Origin: Polynucleobacter sp. 15G-AUS-farblos
Lineage (GTDB): Bacteria; Pseudomonadota; Gammaproteobacteria; Burkholderiales; Burkholderiaceae
Direction of reading: 5' to 3'
Assembly (NCBI RefSeq): GCF_018882445.1
Contig: NZ_JACVOM010000006.1
Coordinates: forward strand, 124,001 to 188,000
DNA: 64,000 nucleotides
Under the pieces are notes generated by a model that saw only the letters and a program-made list of their open reading frames with translations, was not told the DNA's origin and ran no database searches. Both the position numbers and the translations under genes were made by a program. Shown here piece after piece: positions 10,282-19,436 of this stretch (position 1 is the first letter of the stretch; the number at the start of each line of letters is the position of its first letter).

Positions 10282-11403
10282 ATGAGTCTTCTTTTCACCA
10301 ATTACACCCTCAATAGCCCTCGTGGGCCTCTGGAGCTGGCAAATCGGGTTGTTGTTGCGCCAATGTGCCAATACTCGGCTAGTAATGGTGAGGCAACGGA
10401 CTGGCACTTAATGCATTGGGGTAATTTACTCAATAGTGGTGCAGGCTTATTCATCATTGAGGCTACCGGGGTTACACCAGAGGGACGTATTACACCTGCT
10501 TGTCTTGGTTTATGGGATGACCGTACTGAGGCTGCTCTTAAGGATAAATTGACAAGAGCACGTCAACTAGCGCCACCGACCCCGGTATTTATTCAGCTAG
10601 CCCATGCCGGAAGAAAGGCGTCCAGTGCTACCCCTTGGGAAGGTGGGCAACTCCTTTCGATAGAACAGGGTGGCTGGAATGCGGATGCGCCATCAGCGAT
10701 TCCGCAGTTAGAGGGTGAGCGCCTACCCCATGAGCTCTCTAAAGCAGAATTAAAGAACTTGATCGAGGCCTTTGTGGTGGCTGCAAAACGCTCTGATCGA
10801 ATTGGTGTGGATGGCATTGAATTGCATGGTGCTCATGGCTACTTATTGCACCAATTTCTATCGCCGATTGCAAATCAAAGAACGGATGAATATGGCGGCT
10901 CTTATGAGAACCGAATTCGTTTTCCCTTAGAGTTATTTAAATCTGTAAGGGATGCATATCCAGGCGTGCTGGGTATTCGTATATCTGCTAGTGATTGGAT
11001 TGAGGGTGGGTGGACTCCGCAAGAAACTGCTGATTTTGCGACACAACTGAAGACCTTAGGGGCGGACTTTGTGCATATTTCATCAGGAGGAATTTCGCCT
11101 GCGCAAAAAATTGCCATTGGTCCAAACTATCAAGTCCCTTTTGCTAAGTTGGTAAAAGATCAGTCCGGTCTTCCTACTATGACGGTAGGATTAATTACGG
11201 ATCCTCATCAAGCAGAAGAGATTTTGCAAAAGGGCGATGCTGATCTGATAGCGCTTGCACGAGCCTTCTTGTATAAGCCACGCTGGGCATGGGAGGCTGC
11301 TGCTGCTTTAGGTGGCACAGTCCCATCTAATGAACGTTACTGGCGTTGTTTACCCAGAGAAGCCCAAGCAATTTTTGGAAATGTCAAAGTAGGTCAAAGA
11401 TAA
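10282..11403 (+). CDS. NADH:flavin oxidoreductase, old yellow enzyme family (YqjM/XenA-like)
   Basis: A 373-aa FMN TIM-barrel ene-reductase. The N-terminal VVAPMCQYSA motif, with Cys at about 29 and Tyr at 31, is diagnostic of the YqjM/XenA ('thermophilic-like') subgroup. HGAHGYLLHQFLSP, followed by the N-x-R-x-DEYGGS-x-ENR stretch (about 176-211), is the standard core. It reduces activated C=C bonds with NAD(P)H; the natural substrate is unknown. It is divergent from mmsA and is followed at 38 bases by a Bug-type receptor. Confidence 0.92.
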   Translation: MSLLFTNYTLNSPRGPLELANRVVVAPMCQYSASNGEATDWHLMHWGNLLNSGAGLFIIEATGVTPEGRITPACLGLWDDRTEAALKDKLTRARQLAPPTPVFIQLAHAGRKASSATPWEGGQLLSIEQGGWNADAPSAIPQLEGERLPHELSKAELKNLIEAFVVAAKRSDRIGVDGIELHGAHGYLLHQFLSPIANQRTDEYGGSYENRIRFPLELFKSVRDAYPGVLGIRISASDWIEGGWTPQETADFATQLKTLGADFVHISSGGISPAQKIAIGPNYQVPFAKLVKDQSGLPTMTVGLITDPHQAEEILQKGDADLIALARAFLYKPRWAWEAAAALGGTVPSNERYWRCLPREAQAIFGNVKVGQR

Positions 11404-11441
11404 TCGGATTAACAGTCAAAAAATTAAACAGGAGACCCCCT

Positions 11442-12419
11442 ATGAAACGTATTCAGTTTATTAAATCATCATTGTTTGCAGTTGGTGCTAGCTTGCTTAC
11501 TAGTCTTGCATGCGCACAAAATTTTCCAGACAGACCAATTACCCTAGTGGTGCCAAATCCACCGGGCGGTTTAGTGGATACCTCAGCCCGCTTATTGAGC
11601 GAGCCTTTGGCCAGAGTGATTGGACAACCAGTCGTAGTTGATAACAAGCCCGGCGCAAGTGGTAACACTGCCTATCAGTATGTAGCTAAAGCAAAACCAG
11701 ATGGGTATACCTTGTTGATTTCGTATTCTGGGTATCACGTTGCTAATCCAGCGCTGATGGATAAACTTCAATGGGATCCCATTAAAGATTTTTCACCCAT
11801 AGGGCTATTAACCGTATCAACCAATGTAATTGCGGTGCATCCCTCAGTGCCTGTGAATAACCTAAAAGAGTTGATTGCTTACGCAAAGGCCAATCCGGGC
11901 AAGCTCAATTATGCGTCTCAAGGAAATGGCTCCGTTTCCCATATCGGCACTGAGATATTTAAGCAAAGCACGGGAGTAGATATGGTGCACGTACCCTATA
12001 AGGGCTCTGGGCCAGCGATCCTAGATGTTTTAGCTGGTCAAGTACAAGTCTTTATTACAACGCCGCCCTCTGTTATGCAGCATGTGCAAAGCGGAAAGCT
12101 AAAAGGCTTAGCCGTTACTGGCAAGAGTCGCCATCCTGGCATGCCAAATGTGCCCACTACTACTGAAGCTGGCTTGGCATCATTTCAATTGGAGGCATGG
12201 GTGGCTTTGTACGCTCCAGCAGGGACACCAGGACCCATTATCACTAAGCTGACCGATTCTGTGAAAACAAGCTTAGCTTTGCCTGAAGTCAAAGAGCGTG
12301 GAGATTCTGCTGGCATTGAGTTGCGCTATCTCAATCCTCAGGCAATGGATGCATTACTCAAGAAAGAGTTGCCATACTGGAATAAGGCAATTAAATCAGC
12401 CAATATCACACTAGATTAA
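11442..12419 (+). CDS. Tripartite tricarboxylate transporter substrate-binding protein (Bug family)
   Basis: A 325-aa periplasmic receptor. I chose the ATG at 11442 because GGAG lies just upstream and a clean Sec signal peptide (MKRIQFIKSSLFAVGASLL, cleavage after ACA) starts there; the open frame extends 32 codons further upstream without signal character. The family pattern FPDRPITLVVPNPPGG follows cleavage, and VPYKGSGPAILDVLAGQV lies mid-protein. No TctA/TctB membrane genes are nearby, which is usual for orphan Bug receptors in Burkholderiales. The ligand is unknown, probably an organic acid. Confidence 0.92.
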   Translation: MKRIQFIKSSLFAVGASLLTSLACAQNFPDRPITLVVPNPPGGLVDTSARLLSEPLARVIGQPVVVDNKPGASGNTAYQYVAKAKPDGYTLLISYSGYHVANPALMDKLQWDPIKDFSPIGLLTVSTNVIAVHPSVPVNNLKELIAYAKANPGKLNYASQGNGSVSHIGTEIFKQSTGVDMVHVPYKGSGPAILDVLAGQVQVFITTPPSVMQHVQSGKLKGLAVTGKSRHPGMPNVPTTTEAGLASFQLEAWVALYAPAGTPGPIITKLTDSVKTSLALPEVKERGDSAGIELRYLNPQAMDALLKKELPYWNKAIKSANITLD

Positions 12420-12425
12420 CGATGC

Positions 12426-13736
12426 TTATGCCTGATCTCTTAATACGGGGTCAGGCAAGGATTGTGCCAAGGCTCTAGCTACACTTAATAGGAATCGATC
12501 TTTTCCTGGTCCTGCAATTAACTGTACCCCAACAGGCAAGCCATTCGGACCGCTGCTAATATTTAGGTTGATACAAGGAAGGCCTAGGAGCGTCCAGCCC
12601 CGACAAAATACAGGGTTACCTGTTCCTTCTTTAGCGATTGGCGCTTCTCCTGTGGCACTCGGCGCAATGATCAAATCTACTTCATTTAGAAATAATTGAT
12701 CAATCGCAAAGCGCGCTTCTTTGGCAGATAGCAAATCCTTTTGGTATTGCTCGTAAGAAATTTTGCTGCCCTCATTTAATTGCTGTAATAACTGAGCATT
12801 CATTTTCTTGGCAAAACTCTTTTGCTCAAAACCCAGTGCACGCACCATCTCAAAACTCATGATCCGTGATTGAACTAAAGTAATTTCATTACATGCGGTA
12901 GGTAAGAGGATATCTTTTACGGGACCCTTAGAGATAGCTTCGGCAGCAAAGCGCGCTAGAGCAAGAGCACCCGCAGTTTCTTTGCCAGCTAAAGACCAAT
13001 CCTGTGTTTTGCAGATAGAAATTCGGGGTTTGTTGTGTAATTCTGATACGTGGGCAAGTTCAAGATCATCGCTCATTGCTGCTACGCCCAGGGCAACATC
13101 GCCAATACTTCTTCCAAAGCAGCCTAATGTATCTAATGAGGGAGACAAGGCTTTGACACCGGCCACCATGATTTTTCCAAAGCTCGGTTTAAAGCCTACG
13201 ACGCCACAATAGGATGCGGGACGAATAATGGATCCCGCTGTTTGACTACCTGTTGCCAAGGGCACCATAAAGTCAGCAACGGCGGAAGCAGAGCCGCTTG
13301 ATGAACCACCGGGGGTATGTTTAAGATGATGCGGGTTGACAGTAGCAGGGGGTTTAAAGCTTGCAAATTCAGTGCTGACTGTTTTGCCGAGAATAATTCC
13401 ACCAGCTTGACGCATCAGAGCGACCGAAACTGCATCCGCTGCTGGGTAATGATTGGCATAAATTGGCGATCCATAGCCTGTTGGTAGATCGCAGGTATCA
13501 AATAGGTCTTTAACGCCAATCGGAAGGCCGTGCAAAATCCCCTTAATAGGCCCTTTATCAAGCTCTCTAGCGCGTGCCATGGCGTTTTCTTTGTCTAGGC
13601 TTACCCAAGCCTTAATGAGGCTTTCTCGCTGACCTATGCGGTCCAAGCAGGAGAGCAGTAGGTCGGTTGCTTTGATATCGCGTCTGGCGAGTGCACGGGC
13701 AGCCTGAGAGGCGCTAAGGCTTTCTAGATCTTTCAT
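12426..13736 (-). CDS. Amidase, AS (GatA-like) family
   Basis: A 436-aa amidase-signature hydrolase. The Ser-cisSer-Lys triad is visible: Lys at about 76 (IGVKDLFDT), the Gly/Ser-rich loop TPGGSSSGSA at 141-150, and the nucleophile Ser at about 169 in GSQTAGSIIRPA. No gatB or gatC is adjacent, so it is more likely a catabolic amidase (possibly allophanate- or amide-type) than the tRNA amidotransferase subunit. It converges with the Bug receptor gene, whose stop is 6 bases away. Confidence 0.88.
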   Translation of the reverse strand: MKDLESLSASQAARALARRDIKATDLLLSCLDRIGQRESLIKAWVSLDKENAMARARELDKGPIKGILHGLPIGVKDLFDTCDLPTGYGSPIYANHYPAADAVSVALMRQAGGIILGKTVSTEFASFKPPATVNPHHLKHTPGGSSSGSASAVADFMVPLATGSQTAGSIIRPASYCGVVGFKPSFGKIMVAGVKALSPSLDTLGCFGRSIGDVALGVAAMSDDLELAHVSELHNKPRISICKTQDWSLAGKETAGALALARFAAEAISKGPVKDILLPTACNEITLVQSRIMSFEMVRALGFEQKSFAKKMNAQLLQQLNEGSKISYEQYQKDLLSAKEARFAIDQLFLNEVDLIIAPSATGEAPIAKEGTGNPVFCRGWTLLGLPCINLNISSGPNGLPVGVQLIAGPGKDRFLLSVARALAQSLPDPVLRDQA

Positions 13737-13806
13737 CGGATTATTCTACTAAGGGTGGCGTATGATCGCAATTTAACGAAATTATTGAACCCAGATAGCA
13801 ACCTAA

Positions 13807-14469
13807 ATGAAGCAACATTCAGTACGTGAAGCATGGCTTGAAGACGCCGTAAAACATCTAGAACCGGTTTTTTCAAAGGCTGGATATGCCATCCCCCCTG
13901 TTCGGGTCTCCTGTGGGTTTCCGGCTTCTAGTAGTCCTAGAACAACCCTGGGCCAATGTTGGCCCCGCGAGCGTTCAGGCGGTGGTGTGAATGAAATTTT
14001 TATTTCGCCCAAAATTGATGACCCAGTCGAATTGCTCGATACCTTAGTGCATGAGTTGTGCCATGCAGTAGATGATTGTTTCAGCGGGCATGGCGAGGAT
14101 TTCAAAGGGATCGCGCAGACGGTTGGATTAGAAGGTCCGGCTCGAATGGCGCATGCTACAGAAGAGCTTACCGTCAAACTGATGATGATTAGCCAGGAGT
14201 TGGGCCCATATCCGCATCAGGCAATCGTTTTCCCACCACCAAGACCAAGCAATGCCAGTAGAAGCAAGGCCAAGTGCGGTCAATGCGGTTATGAAGTCAC
14301 TTTACTTAAAAAATGGGCTAGTTATGGAGCCCCAATCTGCCCAAAAGACAATATTCGCATGCAGGAAGATATTCCTGAAACTATTGAAAATACAACTGAA
14401 TACGACAGCGAATCTGTCGGAAAGGGCGCAAAAAAGGCCCCAGATGAGATTCGACGTGCTATCAGTTAA
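13807..14469 (+). CDS. SprT-like zinc metalloprotease-domain protein
   Basis: A 220-aa soluble protein. The zincin motif HELCH is at about residues 82-86 (LDTLVHELCHAVDD). A C-terminal zinc ribbon (CGQCGYEVTLLKKWA, then a Cys near 179) completes the SprT/Spartan-like architecture. Related proteins act on DNA-protein crosslinks or are of unknown role in bacteria, so function is inferred only at domain level. It sits divergent from the amidase and upstream of the dehydrogenase. Confidence 0.85.
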   Translation: MKQHSVREAWLEDAVKHLEPVFSKAGYAIPPVRVSCGFPASSSPRTTLGQCWPRERSGGGVNEIFISPKIDDPVELLDTLVHELCHAVDDCFSGHGEDFKGIAQTVGLEGPARMAHATEELTVKLMMISQELGPYPHQAIVFPPPRPSNASRSKAKCGQCGYEVTLLKKWASYGAPICPKDNIRMQEDIPETIENTTEYDSESVGKGAKKAPDEIRRAIS

Positions 14470-14529
14470 ATGAGAAACCTGTAAAATTTTTTCAACGAAA
14501 ATAACACTTAATGTAAGAGACTACTTCCT

Positions 14530-15621
14530 ATGAATGCAAAGAAAATCTTCAAAAATCCAAAAATCGCCGTCATCGCTGGGGATGGTATTGGCAAAGAAGT
14601 AATGCCTGAAGGAGTTCGCGCCTTAGAGGCGGCCAATCGCAAGTTTGGCATTGGCATGCAATTTGATCATTTTGACTTTGCTAGCTGTGATTACTATCTC
14701 AAGCACGGCAAGATGATGCCGGATGATTGGTTTGATACTTTAATGAAGTATGACGCTATTTTCTTTGGCGCAGTCGGAATGCCCGATATCCTGCCTGATC
14801 ATGTTTCCTTATGGGGAAGTTTGATTCAATTCCGTCGCGGATTTGATCAGTATGTGAATTTACGTCCCGTGCGCTTATTACCAGGGGTTCCTTGTCCTCT
14901 GGCCAATCGTAAACCAGGCGATATTGATTTCTTTGTAGTTCGTGAAAATACGGAAGGTGAATACTCTAGCGTTGGTGGAAAAATGTTCCCAGACACTGAT
15001 CGCGAGTTTGTTATTCAAGAGTCGATCTTCACAAGACAGGGCGTCGATCGTATTTTGCAATATGCATATGATTTAGCACAAAGCCGCCCTAAGAAACATT
15101 TAACTTCAGCAACTAAATCAAATGGTATTGCTATCACCATGCCTTATTGGGATGAACGTGTAGAAACCATGTCCAAAAAGTTTGCTGATGTCAGAACCGA
15201 CAAGTATCACATTGACATCCTAGCTGCCCACTTTGTAATGAACCCTGATCGCTTTGATGTCGTGGTGGCAAGTAATTTATTTGGCGATATTTTGTCTGAT
15301 CTAGGCCCAGCTTGTACTGGAACGATTGCTGTTGCTCCATCCGGGAGCATCAACCCAGAAGGAAAATTCCCATCTTTATTTGAGCCTGTGCATGGTTCAG
15401 CTCCGGATATTTACGGCAAGATGATTGCTAATCCAATCGGGCAAATCTGGAGTGGTGCCATGATGCTTGACCACCTTGGTTACCCAGAGGCAGGAAAAGC
15501 CATTTTTACAGCGATTGAAAAAGTGCTTGCCGCAGGTCCCGGTCATGCACCATTAACCCCAGATGTTGGTGGCACCGCTAAGACTGATGACTTGGGTAAG
15601 GCGATTGCTGCTGCAATCTAA
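14530..15621 (+). CDS. Tartrate/D-malate-type dehydrogenase (isocitrate/isopropylmalate dehydrogenase family)
   Basis: A 363-aa NAD- and metal-dependent decarboxylating dehydrogenase. Family hallmarks are the start IAVIAGDGIGKEVMPEG, the substrate loop with LRPVRLLPGV, the VRENTEGEYS motif and the metal/NAD region VVASNLFGDILSDLGP. The sequence style (YVNLRPVRLLPGVPCPL, and the C-terminal AGPGHAPLTPDVGG) fits tartrate dehydrogenase/TtuC or D-malate dehydrogenase rather than LeuB. A terminator follows inside the 3' end of the convergent dnaQ gene. Confidence 0.88.
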   Translation: MNAKKIFKNPKIAVIAGDGIGKEVMPEGVRALEAANRKFGIGMQFDHFDFASCDYYLKHGKMMPDDWFDTLMKYDAIFFGAVGMPDILPDHVSLWGSLIQFRRGFDQYVNLRPVRLLPGVPCPLANRKPGDIDFFVVRENTEGEYSSVGGKMFPDTDREFVIQESIFTRQGVDRILQYAYDLAQSRPKKHLTSATKSNGIAITMPYWDERVETMSKKFADVRTDKYHIDILAAHFVMNPDRFDVVVASNLFGDILSDLGPACTGTIAVAPSGSINPEGKFPSLFEPVHGSAPDIYGKMIANPIGQIWSGAMMLDHLGYPEAGKAIFTAIEKVLAAGPGHAPLTPDVGGTAKTDDLGKAIAAAI

Positions 15622-15627
15622 TGGCTC

Positions 15628-16338
15628 TTAACTAATGCTTTGAATAGGGCTCCATACGGGGTCCTTTTTACTGGCTTTAGCTATTTCAGCCAAAACCTTT
15701 TCGTGTGACTGACATTCCTCATCACTAGCTGCCAGTAGTTTTAAATTTGTAGGGAGCGATTTGGTTTGCCCTTCAGAATCAGTAGCCACCGTGTAGTCGA
15801 TCAAATCAATCGAGAGATCTTCTTGGCCGCGTGTCATTGATACATACACTTCTGCCAATAACTGGGCATCCAACAAAGCGCCGTGCAAAGTACGATGTTG
15901 ATTGCTAATGGAGAAGCGCTCGCAAAGAGCATCTAATGAATTGCGTTTACCCGGAAACATCTGACGTGCCTCTAAAAGCGTATCAGTTACCTTGCTTGCC
16001 AAATTACGAAATGGCGGGCGCTTCAAGAGAGCGAACTCGTTATCTAAAAATCCCAAGTCGAAGGCGGCGTTATGAATCACAATTTCTGCACCATCAACAA
16101 ATTCAATCAGCTGCTCAACAATATTTCCAAAAACAGGTTTGTCTGACAGGAATTCCCTTGAGAGTCCATGAACCGCAAAAGCTCCAGCATCGATATCACG
16201 CTCTGGATTAATGTAGTAGTGGAAGGTTCTGTCTGTAAGTCGACGACCGACCATTTCTACGCAACCGATTTCGATAATACGATCGCCGGTTGCTGGATTT
16301 AAGCCAGTAGTTTCTGTATCGAGAATAACTTGACGCAT
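15628..16338 (-). CDS. dnaQ: DNA polymerase III epsilon subunit (3'-5' exonuclease)
   Basis: Proofreading exonuclease of the replicative polymerase, 236 aa. ExoI ILDTETTGL is at about 5-13 with catalytic Asp7 and Glu9. ExoII IHNAAFDLGFLDNEF is near 88-102, and the Exo III-epsilon segment HGALLDAQLLAEVY is near 152-165. The start (15628-16338) abuts the RND permease gene stop at 16338, sharing one base. Confidence 0.94.
   Translation of the reverse strand: MRQVILDTETTGLNPATGDRIIEIGCVEMVGRRLTDRTFHYYINPERDIDAGAFAVHGLSREFLSDKPVFGNIVEQLIEFVDGAEIVIHNAAFDLGFLDNEFALLKRPPFRNLASKVTDTLLEARQMFPGKRNSLDALCERFSISNQHRTLHGALLDAQLLAEVYVSMTRGQEDLSIDLIDYTVATDSEGQTKSLPTNLKLLAASDEECQSHEKVLAEIAKASKKDPVWSPIQSIS
15646..15669 (+). 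terminator. Intrinsic terminator inside the 3' end of dnaQ
   Basis: AGGGCTCC (15646-15653) pairs with GGGGTCCT (15658-15665, two wobbles) across ATAC, followed by TTTT. It would stop transcription from the tartrate/malate dehydrogenase gene. It lies within codons of the convergent dnaQ gene, whose stop is at 15628. Confidence 0.65.
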
Positions 16339-19300
16339 TAGGTACCCTCTAGTACTGATGGCGGAATTTCCATTGGACCATTGCCGGCATATTTATCAAG
16401 ATAGAGATAAATAACCGGCGTAATAATCAAGGTAACGAATTGCGATAAGATCAGGCCGCCCGCAACGCTTATGCCCAAAGGCTGACGTAGTTCTGCGCCT
16501 GCGCCAATTCCAAAGGCAATCGGCAGGGCGCCCATTAATGCAGCCAAGGTTGTCATCATGATAGGGCGGAAACGCAAGATACAGGCTTCTCTGATTGCCT
16601 TTTCAGGAGTCATTCCCTGATTGCGTTGCGCATCCAGTGCAAAGTCAATCATCAAAATCGCATTCTTTTTAACAATCCCAATCAGCAACAAAATACCAAT
16701 TGAGGCAATGATTGTTAATTCAAAGCCAAAAATGCGTAAAGCCAAAATAGCGCCAATGGCAGCGGATGGTAAGCCCGCAAGAATGGTGAGTGGATGAATA
16801 TAGCTCTCGTATAAAACCCCCAGCAAAATATATATGACTCCGAGTGCAGCCAAAATCAAAATGACTTGGCCTGATTGATTATCTTTAAAGACGGCCGCAT
16901 CACCACCATAGCTAGTAATGATCGAGGGCGGTAGCCCAATTTCTTTGGTGTACTCTTCAATTTTCTTAGTAGCATCCCCAAGAAATACATCAGGCGCTAA
17001 GTTAAATGAGAGGGTGACTGCCGGTATCTGCCCCAGATGGTTCACCGCAGTGGGGCCGACTGATCTGGTGAATGTTGCAACACTAGAAAGGGGAATTAAT
17101 TTATCAGTGGCTCGACCGCGAACAAATATTTTATTGAGGTCAGATTCATATTGTCGATCCTCTTTAGCAGTTTCTAAAATGACATAGTAGGTATTTACAG
17201 GAGTGTATATGGTTGATACTTGTTTCTCACCATATGATGAATACAAAGCAGAGCGAATATCTGCAATCGTAATGCCTGCGCTAGCCGCCTTTTCTCGATT
17301 AATATCAATCTTGACATTTAAGCCTTTTAATTGCGAATCACTAGTAACGTCTCTAAACATAGGATCAGATCGCAGTTTTTGTATGAGTTTGTCGGCCCAT
17401 TCATTGACACCTTCAAAGCCAACGCTTTGGAGGGTAAATTGGTAACGACTCTTACTACTTCGACCACCAATTTGTAAATTTTGTACAGGGCGCATGTACA
17501 CCTGAAGGCCCGGTATTTCTCTAAATTTGACTCTAAGATCCTCCATTACCTTAGACATCTTTGGTCGTTCGTTTTTCGGCTTGAGAACAATAAAAATGCG
17601 TCCAGTATTTTTGCCAGAGCTATTTCCGCCACCCACAATTGAAATAGAGCTTTCTACGCTTGGATCTTTACTAACGATTTCGGCTGCCTGGTCTTGAAGC
17701 TTCAACATTGCCTCAAATGAAATATCCTCCGATGCTTCTGTAGTGGTCTGTATTTGTCCTATGTCTTCTTCTGGAAAAAATCCCTTTGGACTGTTCATAA
17801 ACAAGAATATAGATAGAGCAAATGTAGAAATAGCACCCCATATGACTATTTTTCGATGGTGTAAAGCTAAATCAAGATAGTGAATATAGGTTTTGAGCAT
17901 CCAATCAAAGAGGCGATCAAATTGTTTATTGATAGCGAATTCTTTAGCATGGACTCCGGGTTTAGGGAGATATCTGCTACAGAGCATTGGAACTACTGTC
18001 AAAGAAACGATGGCCGATACAAAAATCGACAAAGATACAACTACAGCAAATTCTCTAAAGAGCAGGCCTATGGGTCCAGGCATGAAGAAGAGAGGAATAA
18101 ACACTGCAATCAAGGAAATCGAAATAGAAATAATAGTAAAGCCAACCTCTTTGCTGCCCTTAAGTGAGGCCTTGAGTGGGTCCATCCCATTTTCAATATG
18201 ACGCATGATGTTTTCTAGGACTACGATTGCATCATCAACCACCAAACCTACTGCTAGCGTAATACCTAACAGCGAAATATTATCAAGGCTATACCCCATG
18301 AAGTAGAGTAAAAAGAATGCGCCAATTAAAGAAATGGGCAAGCTAATTGAAGGTATTAAAGTTGCGGCTGCATGCTTTAAGAATAGGAAGATGACTAACA
18401 CAACCAACAGCACAGTTAGAGCAAGGGTGACATTCACATCATGAATCGCTTCAATAATAGATAAGGATCGATCGTTTGCCACTTGGAGCTTAATCGACTC
18501 GGGCATTTGTTTCTGTAGTTCTGGGATTAATGCTTTAACTGATTTGACAACCTCTACAGTATTTGCATTGGGTTGCCGTAATACAGCAATTGCAATAGAT
18601 CTTTCACCATTAGAGCTGGCTAGGGTGTAGACGTTTTCATAACTCTCAACCACTTCAGCGACATCTTTGAGGAAAATAGGAAGACCATTTTTTTGGCTGA
18701 TGATGAGATTACCAAATTCTTCTGGTCTTACCAATTGAGGATTCGCGTAAATTGTGATGGATTGGCGAGGTCCATCAAGAACGCCCACGGGGCTATTTGA
18801 GTTTGCTTTATTGATAGCATTAGCCAAATCATCCATAGTGAGGTTGCGGTTGCCTAATGCATCGGGCCGAACTTGAACACGAACCGCGTAACGTTTAGCA
18901 CCATAGACAATAATTTGCGCAACACCGCTAATGGTCGATAGATTTGGAGACAGCAAATTTTCTGCATAGTCATTTAAATCTGACAAACTCACTGACGGGG
19001 AGCTTAAGCGAACAACTAATACAGGAGTATCGGCAGGGTTGACTTTGCGATATGACGGTGGATTTGTCATTTCAATCGGAAGCCGTCTTTGTGCTCTTAA
19101 GAGTGCGGCCTGAACGTCGACTGCTGCTTTATCGATATCGCGCTTGTTATCAAATTCCAAGGAAATGCTAGTGCTACCCAATGAATTGACAGAGCTGATG
19201 ACCTTAATGCCGTCAATTGTTGAAAATTCTTTTTCCAATGGCAATGCAACAGCAGATGCCATGTTTTCAGGAGAGGCACCTGGTAGCGATGCGCTAACTG

Positions 19301-19436
19301 AAATAACGGGAGTATTAAAACTTGGTAAAGCTGCTACTGGTATATTGAAATAAGCGACTGTACCGGCAATGACGGTAGCTATCGATAGCAAGACCGTCAT
19401 CACTGGACGCCGAATACATAATTCGGATAGCGTCAT
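16338..19436 (-). CDS. RND multidrug efflux pump, inner-membrane permease (MdtB/MexF-like)
   Basis: A 1032-aa AcrB-family proton-driven exporter. It has an N-terminal TM helix, two large periplasmic loops and twelve TM helices in total. The proton-relay Asp pair is present in VGLVVDDAIVVLENIMRHIE near residue 405. The C-terminal GIVKKNAILMIDFA motif carries the relay Lys. It overlaps the adaptor gene by 4 bases. No outer-membrane TolC-like gene is adjacent, so it must borrow one. Substrate range is unknown. Confidence 0.93.
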   Translation of the reverse strand: MTLSELCIRRPVMTVLLSIATVIAGTVAYFNIPVAALPSFNTPVISVSASLPGASPENMASAVALPLEKEFSTIDGIKVISSVNSLGSTSISLEFDNKRDIDKAAVDVQAALLRAQRRLPIEMTNPPSYRKVNPADTPVLVVRLSSPSVSLSDLNDYAENLLSPNLSTISGVAQIIVYGAKRYAVRVQVRPDALGNRNLTMDDLANAINKANSNSPVGVLDGPRQSITIYANPQLVRPEEFGNLIISQKNGLPIFLKDVAEVVESYENVYTLASSNGERSIAIAVLRQPNANTVEVVKSVKALIPELQKQMPESIKLQVANDRSLSIIEAIHDVNVTLALTVLLVVLVIFLFLKHAAATLIPSISLPISLIGAFFLLYFMGYSLDNISLLGITLAVGLVVDDAIVVLENIMRHIENGMDPLKASLKGSKEVGFTIISISISLIAVFIPLFFMPGPIGLLFREFAVVVSLSIFVSAIVSLTVVPMLCSRYLPKPGVHAKEFAINKQFDRLFDWMLKTYIHYLDLALHHRKIVIWGAISTFALSIFLFMNSPKGFFPEEDIGQIQTTTEASEDISFEAMLKLQDQAAEIVSKDPSVESSISIVGGGNSSGKNTGRIFIVLKPKNERPKMSKVMEDLRVKFREIPGLQVYMRPVQNLQIGGRSSKSRYQFTLQSVGFEGVNEWADKLIQKLRSDPMFRDVTSDSQLKGLNVKIDINREKAASAGITIADIRSALYSSYGEKQVSTIYTPVNTYYVILETAKEDRQYESDLNKIFVRGRATDKLIPLSSVATFTRSVGPTAVNHLGQIPAVTLSFNLAPDVFLGDATKKIEEYTKEIGLPPSIITSYGGDAAVFKDNQSGQVILILAALGVIYILLGVLYESYIHPLTILAGLPSAAIGAILALRIFGFELTIIASIGILLLIGIVKKNAILMIDFALDAQRNQGMTPEKAIREACILRFRPIMMTTLAALMGALPIAFGIGAGAELRQPLGISVAGGLILSQFVTLIITPVIYLYLDKYAGNGPMEIPPSVLEGT

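Noticed and set aside
11346-11441. 32-codon upstream extension of the Bug receptor
   Set aside because: It overlaps the end of the previous gene; the ribosome site and signal peptide support the ATG at 11442.
17880-18201. Two overlapping plus-strand ORFs of ~100 codons
   Set aside because: They lie antisense inside the conserved RND permease gene and have the skewed composition of shadow frames.
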